Notes: generated by a model not told the origin, from the sequence alone. DNA of 64,000 nucleotides from Luidia sarsii (GCA_949987565.1 OX465120.1:4707587-4771586), one strand, 5' to 3'; positions 9,703-24,255 are shown, counted from the stretch's first letter. Numbers and translations are program-made.

Positions 9703-12700
9703 TTGTCAAGCCAACAGGCCTCGAAAAGACCTATCTGTCAGTATTGACAAATCTGAAATCGAACCTAATATGATGTTTTTATGATCAAGCAAAGAGAACA
9801 AACCTCTGTCAGCTAGGTAGCTTGTGTGTGCAGAGGGCAGTACACAACAGTCGGTCGGCGGAGTATAGCTGTAAAGAAAAATAGACTTTGCAGGTTAATA
9901 TCTTCTTTATTATTATCTCTACGACGCTGAAACTTGTCAAGCCAACAGGCCTCGAAAAGACCTATCTGTCAGTATTGAAAAATCTGAAATCGAACCTAAT
10001 ATGATGTTTTTATGATCGAGCAAAGAGAACAAACCTCTGTCAGCTAGGTAGCTTGTGTGTGCAGAGGGCAGTACACAACAGTCGGTCGGCGGAGTATAGC
10101 TGTAAAGAAAAATAGACTTTGCAGGTTAATATCTTCTTTATTATTATCCTGACGAAGCTAAAACTTGTCAAGCCAACAGGCCTCGAAAAGACCTATCTGT
10201 CAGTATTGAAAAATCTGAAATCGAACCTAATATGATGTTTTTATGATCAAGCAAAGAGAACAAACCTCTGTCAGCTAGGTAGCTTGTGTGTGCAGAGGGC
10301 AGTACACAACAGTCGGTCGGCGGAGTATAGCTGTAAAGAAAAATAGACTTTGCAGGTTAATATCTTCTTTATTATTATCCTGACGAAGCTAAAACTTGTC
10401 AAGCCAACAGGCCTCGAAAAGACCTATCTGTCAGTATTGAAAAATCTGAAACCGAACCTAATATGATGTTTTTATGATCAAGCAAAGAGAACAAACCTCT
10501 GTCAGCTAGGTAGCTTGTGTGTGCAGAGGGCAGTACACAACAGTCGGTCGGCGGAGTATAGCTGTAAAGAAAAATAGACTTTGCAGGTTAATATCTTCTT
10601 TATTATTATCCTGACGAAGCTAAAACTTGTCAAGCCAACAGGCCTCGAAAAGACCTATCTGTCAGTATTGAAAAATCTGAAATCGAGCCTAGAATAATGT
10701 GTTTATGATCAAGCAAAGAGAACTAACCTCTGTCAGCTAGGTAGCTTGTGTGTGCAGAGGGCAGTACACAACAGTCGGTCGGCGGAGTATAGCTGTAAAG
10801 AAAAATAGACTTTGCAGGTTAATATCTTCTTTATTATTATCCTGACGAAGCTAAAACTTGTCAAGCCAACAGGCCTCGAAAAGACCTATCTGTCAGTATT
10901 GAAAAATCTGAAATCGAACCTAATATGATGTTTTTATGATCAAGCAAAGAGAACAAACCTCTGTCAGCTAGGTAGCTTGTGTGTGCAGAGGGCAGTACAC
11001 AACAGTCGGTCGGCGGAGTATAGCTGTAAAGAAAAATAGACTTTGCAGGTTAATATCTTCTTTATTATTATCCTGACGAAGCTAAAACTTGTCAAGCCAA
11101 CAGGCCTCGAAAAGACCTATCTGTCAGTATTGAAAAATCTGAAATCGAACCTAATATGATGTTTTTATGATCAAGCAAAGAGAACAAACCTCTGTCAGCT
11201 AGGTAGCTTGTGTGTGCAGAGGGCAGTACACAACAGTCGGTCGGCGGAGTATAGCTGTAAAGAAAAATAGACTTTGCAGGTTAATATCTTCTTTATTATT
11301 ATCCTGACGAAGCTAAAACTTGTCAAGCCAACAGGCCTCGAAAAGACCTATCTGTCAGTATTGACAAATCTGAAATCGAACCTAATATGATGTTTTTATG
11401 ATCAAGCAAAGAGAACAAACCTCTGTCAGCTAGGTAGCTTGTGTGTGCAGAGGGCAGTACACAACAGTCGGTCGGCGGAGTATAGCTGTAAAGAAAAATA
11501 GACTTTGCAGGTTAATATCTTCTTTATTATTATCTCTACGACGCTGAAACTTGTCAAGCCAACAGGCCTCGAAAAGACCTATCTGTCAGTATTGAAAAAT
11601 CTGAAATCAAACCTAATATGATGTTTTTATGATCAAGCAAAGAGAACAAACCTCTGTCAGCTAGGTAGCTTGTGTGTGCAGAGGGCAGTACACAACAGTC
11701 GGTCGGCGGAGAATAGCCTGAAAGAAAAATAGACTTTGCAGGTTAATATCTACTTTATTATTATCCTGACAAAGCTTAAACTTGTCAAGCTAACAGGCCT
11801 AACACAGACCTATCTGTCAGTATTGAAAAATCTGAAATCGAGCCTAGAATAATGTGTTTATGATCAAGCAAAGAGAACAAACCCCTGTCAGCTAGGTAGC
11901 TTGTGTGTGCAGAGGGCAGTACACAACAGTCGGTCGGCGGAGTATAGCTGTAAAGAAAAATAGACTTTGCAGGTTAATATCTTCTTTATTATTATCCTGA
12001 CGAAGCTAAAACTTGTCAAGCCAACAGGCCTCGAAAAGACCTATCTGTCAGTATTGACAAATCTGAAATCGAACCTAATATGATGTTTTTATGATCAAGC
12101 AAAGAGAACAAACCTCTGTCAGCTAGGTAGCTTGTGTGTGCAGAGGGCAGTACACAACAGTCGGTCGGCGGAGTATAGCTGTAAAGAAAAATAGACTTTG
12201 CAGGTTAATATCTTCTTTATTATTATCCTGACGAAGCTAAAACTTGTCAAGCCAACAGGCCTCGAAAAGACCTATCTGTCAGTATTGACAAATCTGAAAT
12301 CGAACCTAATATGATGTTTTTATGATCAAGCAAAGAGAACAAACCTCTGTCAGCTAGGTAGCTTGTGTGTGCAGAGGGCAGTACACAACAGTCGGTCGGC
12401 GGAGTATAGCTGTAAAGAAAAATAGACTTTGCAGGTTAATATCTTCTTTATTATTATCTCTACGACGCTGAAACTTGTCAAGCCAACAGGCCTCGAAAAG
12501 ACCTATCTGTCAGTATTGAAAAATCTGAAATCAAACCTAATATGATGTTTTTATGATCAAGCAAAGAGAACAAACCTCTGTCAGCTAGGTAGCTTGTGTG
12601 TGCAGAGGGCAGTACACAACAGTCGGTCGGCGGAGTATAGCTGTAAAGAAAAATAGACTTTGCAGGTTAATATCTTCTTTATTATTATCCTGACGAAGCT

Positions 12701-13629
12701 AAAACTTGTCAAGCCAACAGGCCTCGAAAAGACCTATCTGTCAGTATTGAAAAATCTGAAATCGAACCTAATATGATGTTTTTATGATCAAGCAAAGAGA
12801 ACAAACCTCTGTCAGCTAGGTAGCTTGTGTGTGCAGAGGGCAGTACACAACAGTCGGTCGGCGGAGTATAGCTGTAAAGAAAAATAGACTTTGCAGGTTA
12901 ATATCTTCTTTATTATTATCCTGACGAAGCTAAAACTTGTCAAGCCAACAGGCCTCGAAAAGACCTATCTGTCAGTATTGAAAAATCTGAAATCGAACCT
13001 AATATGATGTTTTTATGATCAAGCAAAGAGAACAAACCTCTGTCAGCTAGGTAGCTTGTGTGTGCAGAGGGCAGTACACAACAGTCGGTCGGCGGAGTAT
13101 AGCTGTAAAGAAAAATAGACTTTGCAGGTTAATATCTTCTTTATTATTATCCTGACGAAGCTAAAACTTGTCAAGCCAACAGGCCTCGAAAAGACCTATC
13201 TGCCAGTATTGAAAAATCTGAAATCGAACCTAATATGATGTTTTTATGATCAAGCAAAGAGAACAAACCTCTGTCAGCTAGGTAGCTTGTGTGTGCAGAG
13301 GGCAGTACACAACAGTCGGTCGGCGGAGTATAGCTGTAAAGAAAAATAGACTTTGCAGGTTAATATCTTCTTTATTATTATCCTGACGAAGCTAAAACTT
13401 GTCAAGCCAACAGGCCTCGAAAAGACCTATCTGTCAGTATTGAAAAATCTGAAATCGAACCTAATATGATGTTTTTATGATCAAGCAAAGAGAACAAACC
13501 TCTGTCAGCTAGGTAGCTTGTGTGTGCAGAGGGCAGTACACAACAGTCGGTCGGCGGAGTATAGCTGTAAAGAAAAATAGACTTTGCAGGTTAATATCTT
13601 CTTTATTATTATCCTGACGAAGCTAAAAC
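9703..13629 (+). repeat. 17-monomer block, copy 2 (3,927 bp)
   Basis: Monomers 43-59. It repeats the markers of copy 1: GATCGAG in 9934, AAACCG in 10396, S junction at 11709, ACCCCTG in 11782, double c heads at 12013 and 12244, and CTGCCAG in 13168. I noticed no difference between the copies by eye. Similarity ends after monomer 59, where copy 1 is followed by a cQ monomer and copy 2 by an nP monomer. The exact breakpoint cannot be placed because neighbouring nP monomers are alike. Confidence 0.9.
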
Positions 13630-16600
13630 TTGTCAAGCCAACAGGCCTCGAAAAGACCTATCTGTCAGTATTGAAAAATCTGAAATCGAACCTAATATGA
13701 TGTTTTTATGATCAAGCAAAGAGAACAAACCTCTGTCAGCTAGGTAGCTTGTGTGTGCAGAGGGCAGTACACAACAGTCGGTCGGCGGAGTATAGCTGTA
13801 AAGAAAAATAGACTTTGCAGGTTAATATCTTCTTTATTATTATCCTGACGAAGCTAAAACTTGTCAAGCCAACAGGCCTCGAAAAGACCTATCTGTCAGT
13901 ATTGACAAATCTGAAATCGAACCTAATATGATGTTTTTATGATCAAGCAAAGAGAACAAACCTCTGTCAGCTAGGTAGCTTGTGTGTGCAGAGGGCAGTA
14001 CACAACAGTCGGTCGGCGGAGTATAGCTGTAAAGAAAAATAGACTTTGCAGGTTAATATCTTCTTTATTATTATCTCTACGACGCTGAAACTTGTCAAGC
14101 CAACAGGCCTCGAAAAGACCTATCTGTCAGTATTGAAAAATCTGAAATCAAACCTAATATGATGTTTTTATGATCAAGCAAAGAGAACAAACCTCTGTCA
14201 GCTAGGTAGCTTGTGTGTGCAGAGGGCAGTACACAACAGTCGGTCGGCGGAGAATAGCCTGAAAGAAAAATAGACTTTGCAGGTTAATATCTACTTTATT
14301 ATTATCCTGACAAAGCTTAAACTTGTCAAGCTAACAGGCCTAACACAGACCTATCTGTCAGTATTGAAAAATCTGAAATCGAGCCTAGAATAATGTGTTT
14401 ATGATCAAGCAAAGAGAACTAACCTCTGTCAGCTAGGTAGCTTGTGTGTGCAGAGGGCAGTACACAACAGTCGGTCGGCGGAGTATAGCTGTAAAGAAAA
14501 ATAGACTTTGCAGGTTAATATCTTCTTTATTATTATCTTTACGACGCTGAAACTTGTCAAGCCAACAGGCCTCGAAAAGACCTATCTGTCAGTATTGAAA
14601 AATCTGAAATCGAGCCTAGAATAATGTGTTTATGATCAAGCAAAGAGAACTAACCTCTGTCAGCTAGGTAGCTTGTGTGTGCAGAGGGCAGTACACAACA
14701 GTCGGTCGGCGGAGTATAGCTGTAAAGAAAAATAGACTTTGCAGGTTAATATCTTCTTTATTATTATCCTGACGAAGCTAAAACTTGTCAAGCCAACAGG
14801 CCTCGAAAAGACCTATCTGTCAGTATTGAAAAATCTGAAATCGAACCTAATATGATGTTTTTATGATCAAGCAAAGAGAACAAACCTCTGTCAGCTAGGT
14901 AGCTTGTGTGTGCAGAGGGCAGTACACAACAGTCGGTCGGCGGAGTATAGCTGTAAAGAAAAATAGACTTTGCAGGTTAATATCTTCTTTATTATTATCC
15001 TGACGAAGCTAAAACTTGTCAAGCCAACAGGCCTCGAAAAGACCTATCTGTCAGTATTGAAAAATCTGAAATCGAACCTAATATGATGTTTTTATGATCA
15101 AGCAAAGAGAACAAACCTCTGTCAGCTAGGTAGCTTGTGTGTGCAGAGGGCAGTACACAACAGTCGGTCGGCGGAGTATAGCTGTAAAGAAAAATAGACT
15201 TTGCAGGTTAATATCTTCTTTATTATTATCCTGACGAAGCTAAAACTTGTCAAGCCAACAGGCCTCGAAAAGACCTATCTGTCAGTATTGACAAATCTGA
15301 AATCGAACCTAATATGATGTTTTTATGATCAAGCAAAGAGAACAAACCTCTGTCAGCTAGGTAGCTTGTGTGTGCAGAGGGCAGTACACAACAGTCGGTC
15401 GGCGGAGTATAGCTGTAAAGAAAAATAGACTTTGCAGGTTAATATCTTCTTTATTATTATCTCTACGACGCTGAAACTTGTCAAGCCAACAGGCCTCGAA
15501 AAGACCTATCTGTCAGTATTGAAAAATCTGAAATCAAACCTAATATGATGTTTTTATGATCAAGCAAAGAGAACAAACCTCTGTCAGCTAGGTAGCTTGT
15601 GTGTGCAGAGGGCAGTACACAACAGTCGGTCGGCGGAGTATAGCTGTAAAGAAAAATAGACTTTGCAGGTTAATATCTTCTTTATTATTATCCTGACGAA
15701 GCTAAAACTTGTCAAGCCAACAGGCCTCGAAAAGACCTATCTGTCAGTATTGAAAAATCTGAAATCGAACCTAATATGATGTTTTTATGATCAAGCAAAG
15801 AGAACAAACCTCTGTCAGCTAGGTAGCTTGTGTGTGCAGAGGGCAGTACACAACAGTCGGTCGGCGGAGTATAGCTGTAAAGAAAAATAGACTTTGCAGG
15901 TTAATATCTTCTTTATTATTATCCTGACGAAGCTAAAACTTGTCAAGCCAACAGGCCTCGAAAAGACCTATCTGTCAGTATTGAAAAATCTGAAATCGAA
16001 CCTAATATGATGTTTTTATGATCAAGCAAAGAGAACAAACCTCTGTCAGCTAGGTAGCTTGTGTGTGCAGAGGGCAGTACACAACAGTCGGTCGGCGGAG
16101 TATAGCTGTAAAGAAAAATAGACTTTGCAGGTTAATATCTTCTTTATTATTATCCTGACGAAGCTAAAACTTGTCAAGCCAACAGGCCTCGAAAAGACCT
16201 ATCTGCCAGTATTGAAAAATCTGAAATCGAACCTAATATGATGTTTTTATGATCAAGCAAAGAGAACAAACCTCTGTCAGCTAGGTAGCTTGTGTGTGCA
16301 GAGGGCAGTACACAACAGTCGGTCGGCGGAGTATAGCTGTAAAGAAAAATAGACTTTGCAGGTTAATATCTTCTTTATTATTATCCTGACGAAGCTAAAA
16401 CTTGTCAAGCCAACAGGCCTCGAAAAGACCTATCTGTCAGTATTGACAAATCTGAAATCGAACCTAATATGATGTTTTTATGATCAAGCAAAGAGAACAA
16501 ACCTCTGTCAGCTAGGTAGCTTGTGTGTGCAGAGGGCAGTACACAACAGTCGGTCGGCGGAGTATAGCTGTAAAGAAAAATAGACTTTGCAGGTTAATAT

Positions 16601-17556
16601 CTTCTTTATTATTATCTCTACGACGCTGAAACTTGTCAAGCCAACAGGCCTCGAAAAGACCTATCTGTCAGTATTGAAAAATCTGAAATCAAACCTAATA
16701 TGATGTTTTTATGATCAAGCAAAGAGAACAAACCTCTGTCAGCTAGGTAGCTTGTGTGTGCAGAGGGCAGTACACAACAGTCGGTCGGCGGAGTATAGCT
16801 GTAAAGAAAAATAGACTTTGCAGGTTAATATCTTCTTTATTATTATCTCTACGACGCTGAAACTTGTCAAGCCAACAGGCCTTGAAAAGACCTATCTGTC
16901 AGTATTGAAAAATCTGAAATCGAACGTAATATGATGTTTTTATGATCAAGCAAAGAGAACAAACCTCTGTCAGCTAGGTAGCTTGTGTGTGCAGAGGGCA
17001 GTACACAACAGTCGGTCGGCGGAGTATAGCTGTAAAGAAAAATAGACTTTGCAGGTTAATATCTTCTTTATTATTATCCTGACGAAGCTAAAACTTGTCA
17101 AGCCAACAGGCCTCGAAAAGACCTATCTGTGAGTATTGAAAAATCTGAAATCGAACCTAATATGATGTTTTTATGATCAAGCAAAGAGAACAAACCTCTG
17201 TCAGCTAGGTAGCTTGTGTGTGCAGAGGGCAGTACACAACAGTCGGTCGGCGGAGTATAGCTGTAAAGAAAAATAGACTTTGCAGGTTAATATCTTCTTT
17301 ATTATTATCCTGACGAAGCTAAAACTTGTCAAGCCAACAGGCCTCGAAAAGACCTATCTGTCAGTATTGAAAAATCTGAAATCGAACCTAATATGATGTT
17401 TTTATGATCAAGCAAAGAGAACAAATCTCTGTCAGCTAGGTAGCTTGTGTGTGCAGAGGGCAGTACACAACAGTCGGTCGGCGGAGTATAGCTGTAAAGA
17501 AAAATAGACTTTGCAGGTTAATATCTTCTTTATTATTATCTCTACGACGCTGAAAC
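13630..17556 (+). repeat. Monomers 60-76: mixed block
   Basis: Code: nP cQ aS gR gP nP nP cQ aP nP nP nP cQ aQ nP nP nQ. The CTGCCAG marker returns in the monomer at 16171 after aP nP nP, the same context as in the 17-monomer blocks. Monomers at 16864, 17095 and 17326 carry private changes (CCTTGAAAAG with CGAACGTAAT; CTGTGAG; ACAAATCTC). These look like an older segment not recently copied within the window. Confidence 0.8.
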
Positions 17557-20500
17557 TTGTCAAGCCAACAGGCCTCGAAAAGACCTATCTGTCAGTATTG
17601 AAAAATCTGAAATCGAGCCTAGAATAATGTGTTTATGATCAAGCAAAGAGAACTAACCTCTGTCAGCTAGGTAGCTTGTGTGTGCAGAGGGCAGTACACA
17701 ACAGTCGGTCGGCGGAGTATAGCTGTAAAGAAAAATAGACTTTGCAGGTTAATATCTTCTTTATTATTATCCTGACGAAGCTAAAACTTGTCAAGCCAAC
17801 AGGCCTCGAAAAGACCTATCTGTCAGTATTGAAAAATCTGAAATCGAACCTAATATGATGTTTTTATGATCAAGCAAAGAGAACAAACCTCTGTCAGCTA
17901 GGTAGCTTGTGTGTGCAGAGGGCAGTACACAACAGTCGGTCGGCGGAGTATAGCTGTAAAGAAAAATAGACTTTGCAGGTTAATATCTTCTTTATTATTA
18001 TCCTGACGAAGCTAAAACTTGTCAAGCCAACAGGCCTCGAAAAGACCTATCTGTCAGTATTGGAAAATCTGAAATCGAACCTAATATGATGTTTTTATGA
18101 TCAAGCAAAGAGAACAAACCTCTGTCAGCTAGGTAGCTTGTGTGTGCAGAGGGCAGTACACAACAGTCGGTCGGCGGAGTATAGCTGTAAAGAAAAATAG
18201 ACTTTGCAGGTTAATATCTTCTTTATTATTATCCTGACGAAGCTAAAACTTGTCAAGCCAACAGGCCTCGAAAAGACCTATCTGTCAGTATTGACAAATC
18301 TGAAATCGAACCTAATATGATGTTTTTATGATCAAGCAAAGAGAACAAACCTCTGTCAGCTAGGTAGCTTGTGTGTGCAGAGGGCAGTACACAACAGTCG
18401 GTCGGCGGAGTATAGCTGTAAAGAAAAATAGACTTTGCAGGTTAATATCTTCTTTATTATTATCTCTACGACGCTGAAACTTGTCAAGCCAACAGGCCTC
18501 GAAAAGACCTATCTGTCAGTATTGAAAAATCTGAAATCAAACCTAATATGATGTTTTTATGATCAAGCAAAGAGAACAAACCTCTGTCAGCTAGGTAGCT
18601 TGTGTGTGCAGAGGGCAGTACACAACAGTCGGTCGGCGGAGTATAGCTGTAAAGAAAAATAGACTTTGCAGGTTAATATCTTCTTTATTATTATCCTGAC
18701 GAAGCTAAAACTTGTCAAGCCAACAGGCCTCGAAAAGACCTATCTGTCAGTATTGAAAAATCTGAAATCGAACCTAATATGATGTTTTTATGATCAAGCA
18801 AAGAGAACAAACCTCTGTCAGCTAGGTAGCTTGTGTGTGCAGAGGGCAGTACACAACAGTCGGTCGGCGGAGTATAGCTGTAAAGAAAAATAGACTTTGC
18901 AGGTTAATATCTTCTTTATTATTATCTTTACGACGCTGAAACTTGTCAAGCCAACAGGCCTCGAAAAGACCTATCTGTCAGTATTGAAAAATCTGAAATC
19001 GAGCCTAGAATAATGTGTTTATGATCAAGCAAAGAGAACTAACCTCTGTCAGCTAGGTAGCTTGTGTGTGCAGAGGGCAGTACACAACAGTCGGTCGGCG
19101 GAGTATAGCTGTAAAGAAAAATAGACTTTGCAGGTTAATATCTTCTTTATTATTATCCTGACGAAGCTAAAACTTGTCAAGCCAACAGGCCTCGAAAAGA
19201 CCTATCTGTCAGTATTGAAAAATCTGAAATCGAACCTAATATGATGTTTTTATGATCAAGCAAAGAGAACAAACCTCTGTCAGCTAGGTAGCTTGTGTGT
19301 GCAGAGGGCAGTACACAACAGTCGGTCGGCGGAGTATAGCTGTAAAGAAAAATAGACTTTGCAGGTTAATATCTTCTTTATTATTATCCTGACGAAGCTA
19401 AAACTTGTCAAGCCAACAGGCCTCGAAAAGACCTATCTGTCAGTATTGAAAAATCTGAAATCGAACCTAATATGATGTTTTTATGATCAAGCAAAGAGAA
19501 CAAACCTCTGTCAGCTAGGTAGCTTGTGTGTGCAGAGGGCAGTACACAACAGTCGGTCGGCGGAGTATAGCTGTAAAGAAAAATAGACTTTGCAGGTTAA
19601 TATCTTCTTTATTATTATCCTGACGAAGCTAAAACTTGTCAAGCCAACAGGCCTCGAAAAGACCTATCTGTCAGTATTGACAAATCTGAAATCGAACCTA
19701 ATATGATGTTTTTATGATCAAGCAAAGAGAACAAACCTCTGTCAGCTAGGTAGCTTGTGTGTGCAGAGGGCAGTACACAACAGTCGGTCGGCGGAGTATA
19801 GCTGTAAAGAAAAATAGACTTTGCAGGTTAATATCTTCTTTATTATTATCTCTACGACGCTGAAACTTGTCAAGCCAACAGGCCTCGAAAAGACCTATCT
19901 GTCAGTATTGAAAAATCTGAAATCAAACCTAATATGATGTTTTTATGATCAAGCAAAGAGAACAAACCTCTGTCAGCTAGGTAGCTTGTGTGTGCAGAGG
20001 GCAGTACACAACAGTCGGTCGGCGGAGAATAGCCTGAAAGAAAAATAGACTTTGCAGGTTAATATCTACTTTATTATTATCCTGACAAAGCTTAAACTTG
20101 TCAAGCTAACAGGCCTAACACAGACCTATCTGTCAGTATTGAAAAATCTGAAATCGAGCCTAGAATAATGTGTTTATGATCAAGCAAAGAGAACTAACCT
20201 CTGTCAGCTAGGTAGCTTGTGTGTGCAGAGGGCAGTACACAACAGTCGGTCGGCGGAGTATAGCTGTAAAGAAAAATAGACTTTGCAGGTTAATATCTTC
20301 TTTATTATTATCTTTACGACGCTGAAACTTGTCAAGCCAACAGGCCTCGAAAAGACCTATCTGTCAGTATTGAAAAATCTGAAATCGAGCCTAGAATAAT
20401 GTGTTTATGATCAAGCAAAGAGAACTAACCTCTGTCAGCTAGGTAGCTTGTGTGTGCAGAGGGCAGTACACAACAGTCGGTCGGCGGAGTATAGCTGTAA

Positions 20501-21252
20501 AGAAAAATAGACTTTGCAGGTTAATATCTTCTTTATTATTATCCTGACGAAGCTAAAACTTGTCAAGCCAACAGGCCTCGAAAAGACCTATCTGTCAGTA
20601 TTGAAAAATCTGAAATCGAACCTAATATGATGTTTTTATGATCAAGCAAAGAGAACAAACCTCTGTCAGCTAGGTAGCTTGTGTGTGCAGAGGGCAGTAC
20701 ACAACAGTCGGTCGGCGGAGTATAGCTGTAAAGAAAAATAGACTTTGCAGGTTAATATCTTCTTTATTATTATCCTGACGAAGCTAAAACTTGTCAAGCC
20801 AACAGGCCTCGAAAAGACCTATCTGTCAGTATTGAAAAATCTGAAATCGAACCTAATATGATGTTTTTATGATCAAGCAAAGAGAACAAACCTCTGTCAG
20901 CTAGGTAGCTTGTGTGTGCAGAGGGCAGTACACAACAGTCGGTCGGCGGAGTATAGCTGTAAAGAAAAATAGACTTTGCAGGTTAATATCTTCTTTATTA
21001 TTATCCTGACGAAGCTAAAACTTGTCAAGCCAACAGGCCTCGAAAAGACCTATCTGTCAGTATTGACAAATCTGAAATCGAACCTAATATGATGTTTTTA
21101 TGATCAAGCAAAGAGAACAAACCTCTGTCAGCTAGGTAGCTTGTGTGTGCAGAGGGCAGTACACAACAGTCGGTCGGCGGAGTATAGCTGTAAAGAAAAA
21201 TAGACTTTGCAGGTTAATATCTTCTTTATTATTATCTCTACGACGCTGAAAC
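17557..21252 (+). repeat. Monomers 77-92: displaced copy of 2311-6006
   Basis: Code: gP nP nP cQ aP nR gP nP nP cQ aS gR gP nP nP cQ. These 16 letters match monomers 11-26 in order, 66 monomers (15,246 bp) upstream. Only private single changes separate them at the sites scored, such as TATTGGAAAATC in the monomer at 18019 and GATGAAG in the one at 2542. The 17-monomer duplication lies between the two copies. Confidence 0.85.
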
Positions 21253-23100
21253 TTGTCAAGCCAACAGGCCTCGAAAAGACCTATCTGTCAGTATTGAAAA
21301 ATCTGAAATCAAACCTAATATGATGTTTTTATGATCAAGCAAAGAGAACAAACCTCTGTCAGCTAGGTAGCTTGTGTGTGCAGAGGGCAGTACACAACAG
21401 TCGGTCGGCGGAGTATAGCTGTAAAGAAAAATAGACTTTGCAGGTTAATATCTTCTTTATTATTATCCTGACGAAGCTAAAACTTGTCAAGCCAACAGGC
21501 CTCGAAAAGACCTATCTGTCAGTATTGAAAAATCTGAAATCGAACCTAATATGATGTTTTTATGATCAAGCAAAGAGAACAAACCTCTGTCAGCTAGGTA
21601 GCTTGTGTGTGCAGAGGGCAGTACACAACAGTCGGTCGGCGGAGTATAGCTGTAAAGAAAAATAGACTTTGCAGGTTAATATCTTCTTTATTATTATCCT
21701 GACGAAGCTAAAACTTGTCAAGCCAACAGGCCTCGAAAAGACCTATCTGTCAGTATTGAAAAATCTGAAATCGAACCTAATATGATGTTTTTATGATCAA
21801 GCAAAGAGAACAAACCTCTGTCAGCTAGGTAGCTTGTGTGTGCAGAGGGCAGTACACAACAGTCGGTCGGCGGAGTATAGCTGTAAAGAAAAATAGACTT
21901 TGCAGGTTAATATCTTCTTTATTATTATCCTGACGAAGCTAAAACTTGTCAAGCCAACAGGCCTCGAAAAGACCTATCTGTCAGTATTGAAAAATCTGAA
22001 ATCGAGCCTAGAATAATGTGTTTATGATCAAGCAAAGAGAACTAACCTCTGTCAGCTAGGTAGCTTGTGTGTGCAGAGGGCAGTACACAACAGTCGGTCG
22101 GCGGAGTATAGCTGTAAAGAAAAATAGACTTTGCAGGTTAATATCTTCTTTATTATTATCCTGACGAAGCTAAAACTTGTCAAGCCAACAGGCCTCGAAA
22201 AGACCTATCTGTCAGTATTGACAAATCTGAAATCGAACCTAATATGATGTTTTTATGATCAAGCAAAGAGAACAAACCTCTGTCAGCTAGGTAGCTTGTG
22301 TGTGCAGAGGGCAGTACACAACAGTCGGTCGGCGGAGTATAGCTGTAAAGAAAAATAGACTTTGCAGGTTAATATCTTCTTTATTATTATCTCTACGACG
22401 CTGAAACTTGTCAAGCCAACAGGCCTCGAAAAGACCTATCTGTCAGTATTGAAAAATCTGAAATCGAACCTAATATGATGTTTTTATGATCAAGCAAAGA
22501 GAACAAACCTCTGTCAGCTAGGTAGCTTGTGTGTGCAGAGGGTAGTACACAACAGTCGGTCGGCGGAGTATAGCTGTAAAGAAAAATAGACTTTGCAGGT
22601 TAATATCTTCTTTATTATTATCCTGACGAAGCTAAAACTTGTCAAGCCAACAGGCCTCGAAAAGACCTATCTGTCAGTATTGAAAAATCTGAAATCGAAC
22701 CTAATATGATGTTTTTATGATCAAGCAAAGAGAACAAACCTCTGTCAGCTAGGTAGCTTGTGTGTGCAGAGGGCAGTACACAACAGTCGCTCGGCGGAGA
22801 ATAGCCTGAAAGAAAAATAGACTTTGCAGGTTAATATCTACTTTATTATTATCCTGACAAAGCTTAAACTTGTCAAGCTAACAGGCCTTACACAGACCTA
22901 TCTGTCAGTATTAAAAAATCTGAAATCGAGCCTAGAATAATGTGTTTATGATCAAGCAAAGAGAACTAACCTCTGTCAGCTAGGTAGCTTGTGTGTGCAG
23001 AGGGCAGAACACAACAGTCGGTCGGCGGAGTATAGCTGTAAAGAAAAATAGACTTTGCAGGTTAATATCTTCTTTATTATTATCTTTACGACGCTGAAAC
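21253..23100 (+). repeat. Monomers 93-100: start of the left-to-right transition
   Basis: Code: aP nP nP gP cQ nP nS gR. The monomer at 22408 has GGGTAGTAC (C136T) and the one at 22639 has CAGTCGCTCGG. The monomer at 22870 is the first in the window with the ttac special start. It also has TATTAAAAAATC and CAGAACAC. Upstream of this point every special start is the taac form. Confidence 0.8.
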
Positions 23101-23331
23101 TTGTCAAGCCAACAGGCCTCGAAAAGACCTATCTGTCAGTATTGAAAAATCTGAAATCGAGCCTAGAATAATGTGTTTATGATCAAGCAAAGAGAACTAA
23201 CCTCTGTCAGCTAGGTAGCTTGTGTGTGCAGAGGGCAGTACACAACAGTCGGTCGGCGGAGTATAGCTGTAAAGAAAAATAGACTTTGCAGGTTAATATC
23301 TTCTTTATTATTATCCTGACGAAGCTAAAAC

Positions 23332-23562
23332 TTGTCAAGCCAACAGGCCTCGAAAAGACCTATCTGTCAGTATTGAAAAATCTGAAATCGAACCTTATAT
23401 GATGTTTTTATGATCAAGCAAAGAGAACAAACCTCTGTCAGCTAGGTAGCTTGTGTGTGCAGAGGGCAGTACACAACAGTCGGTCGGCGGAGTATAGCTG
23501 TAAAGAAAAATAGACTTTGCAGGTTAATATCTACTTTATTATTATCCTGACAAAGCTTAAAC
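23332..23562 (+). repeat. Hybrid monomer: reference 162-170, S-type 202-227
   Basis: This copy keeps the reference GAGTATAGCTG but has the S-type TCTACTTT and CAAAGCTTAAAC, and the following monomer has the ttac g head. The switch lies between positions 170 and 202. A second hybrid with the same A65T mark is at 27027-27257, so it was probably duplicated once after forming. This is what one crossover or conversion tract between the two subfamilies would leave. Confidence 0.8.
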
Positions 23563-24255
23563 TTGTCAAGCTAACAGGCCTTACACAGACCTATCTGTCA
23601 GTATTGAAAAATCTGAAATCGAGCCTAGAATAATGTGTTTATGATCAAGCAAAGAGAACTAACCTCTGTCAGCTAGGTAGCTTGTGTGTGCAGAGGGCAG
23701 TACACAACAGTCGGTCGGCGGAGTATAGCTGTAAAGAAAAATAGACTTTGCAGGTTAATATCTTCTTTATTATTATCCTGACGAAGCTAAAACTTGTCAA
23801 GCCAACAGGCCTCGAAAAGACCTATCTGTCAGTTTTGAAAAATCTGAAATCGAACCTAATATGATGTTTTTATGATCAAGCAAAGAGAACAAACCTCTGT
23901 CAGCTAGGTAGCTTGTGTGTGCAGAGGGCAGTACACAACAGTCGGTCGGCGGAGTATAGCTGTAAAGAAAAATAGACTTTGCAGGTTAATATCTTCTTTA
24001 TTATTATCTCTACGACGCTGAAACTTGTCAAGCCAACAGGCCTCGAAAAGACCTATCTGTCAGTATTGAAAAATCTAAAATCGAACCTAATATGATGTTT
24101 TTATGATCAAGCAAAGAGAACAAACCTCTGTCAGCTAGGTAGCTTGTGTGTGCAGAGGGCAGTACACAACAGTCGGTCGGCGGAGTATAGCTGTAAAGAA
24201 AAATAGACTTTGCAGGTTAATATCTTCTTTATTATTATCCTGACGAAGCTAAAAC

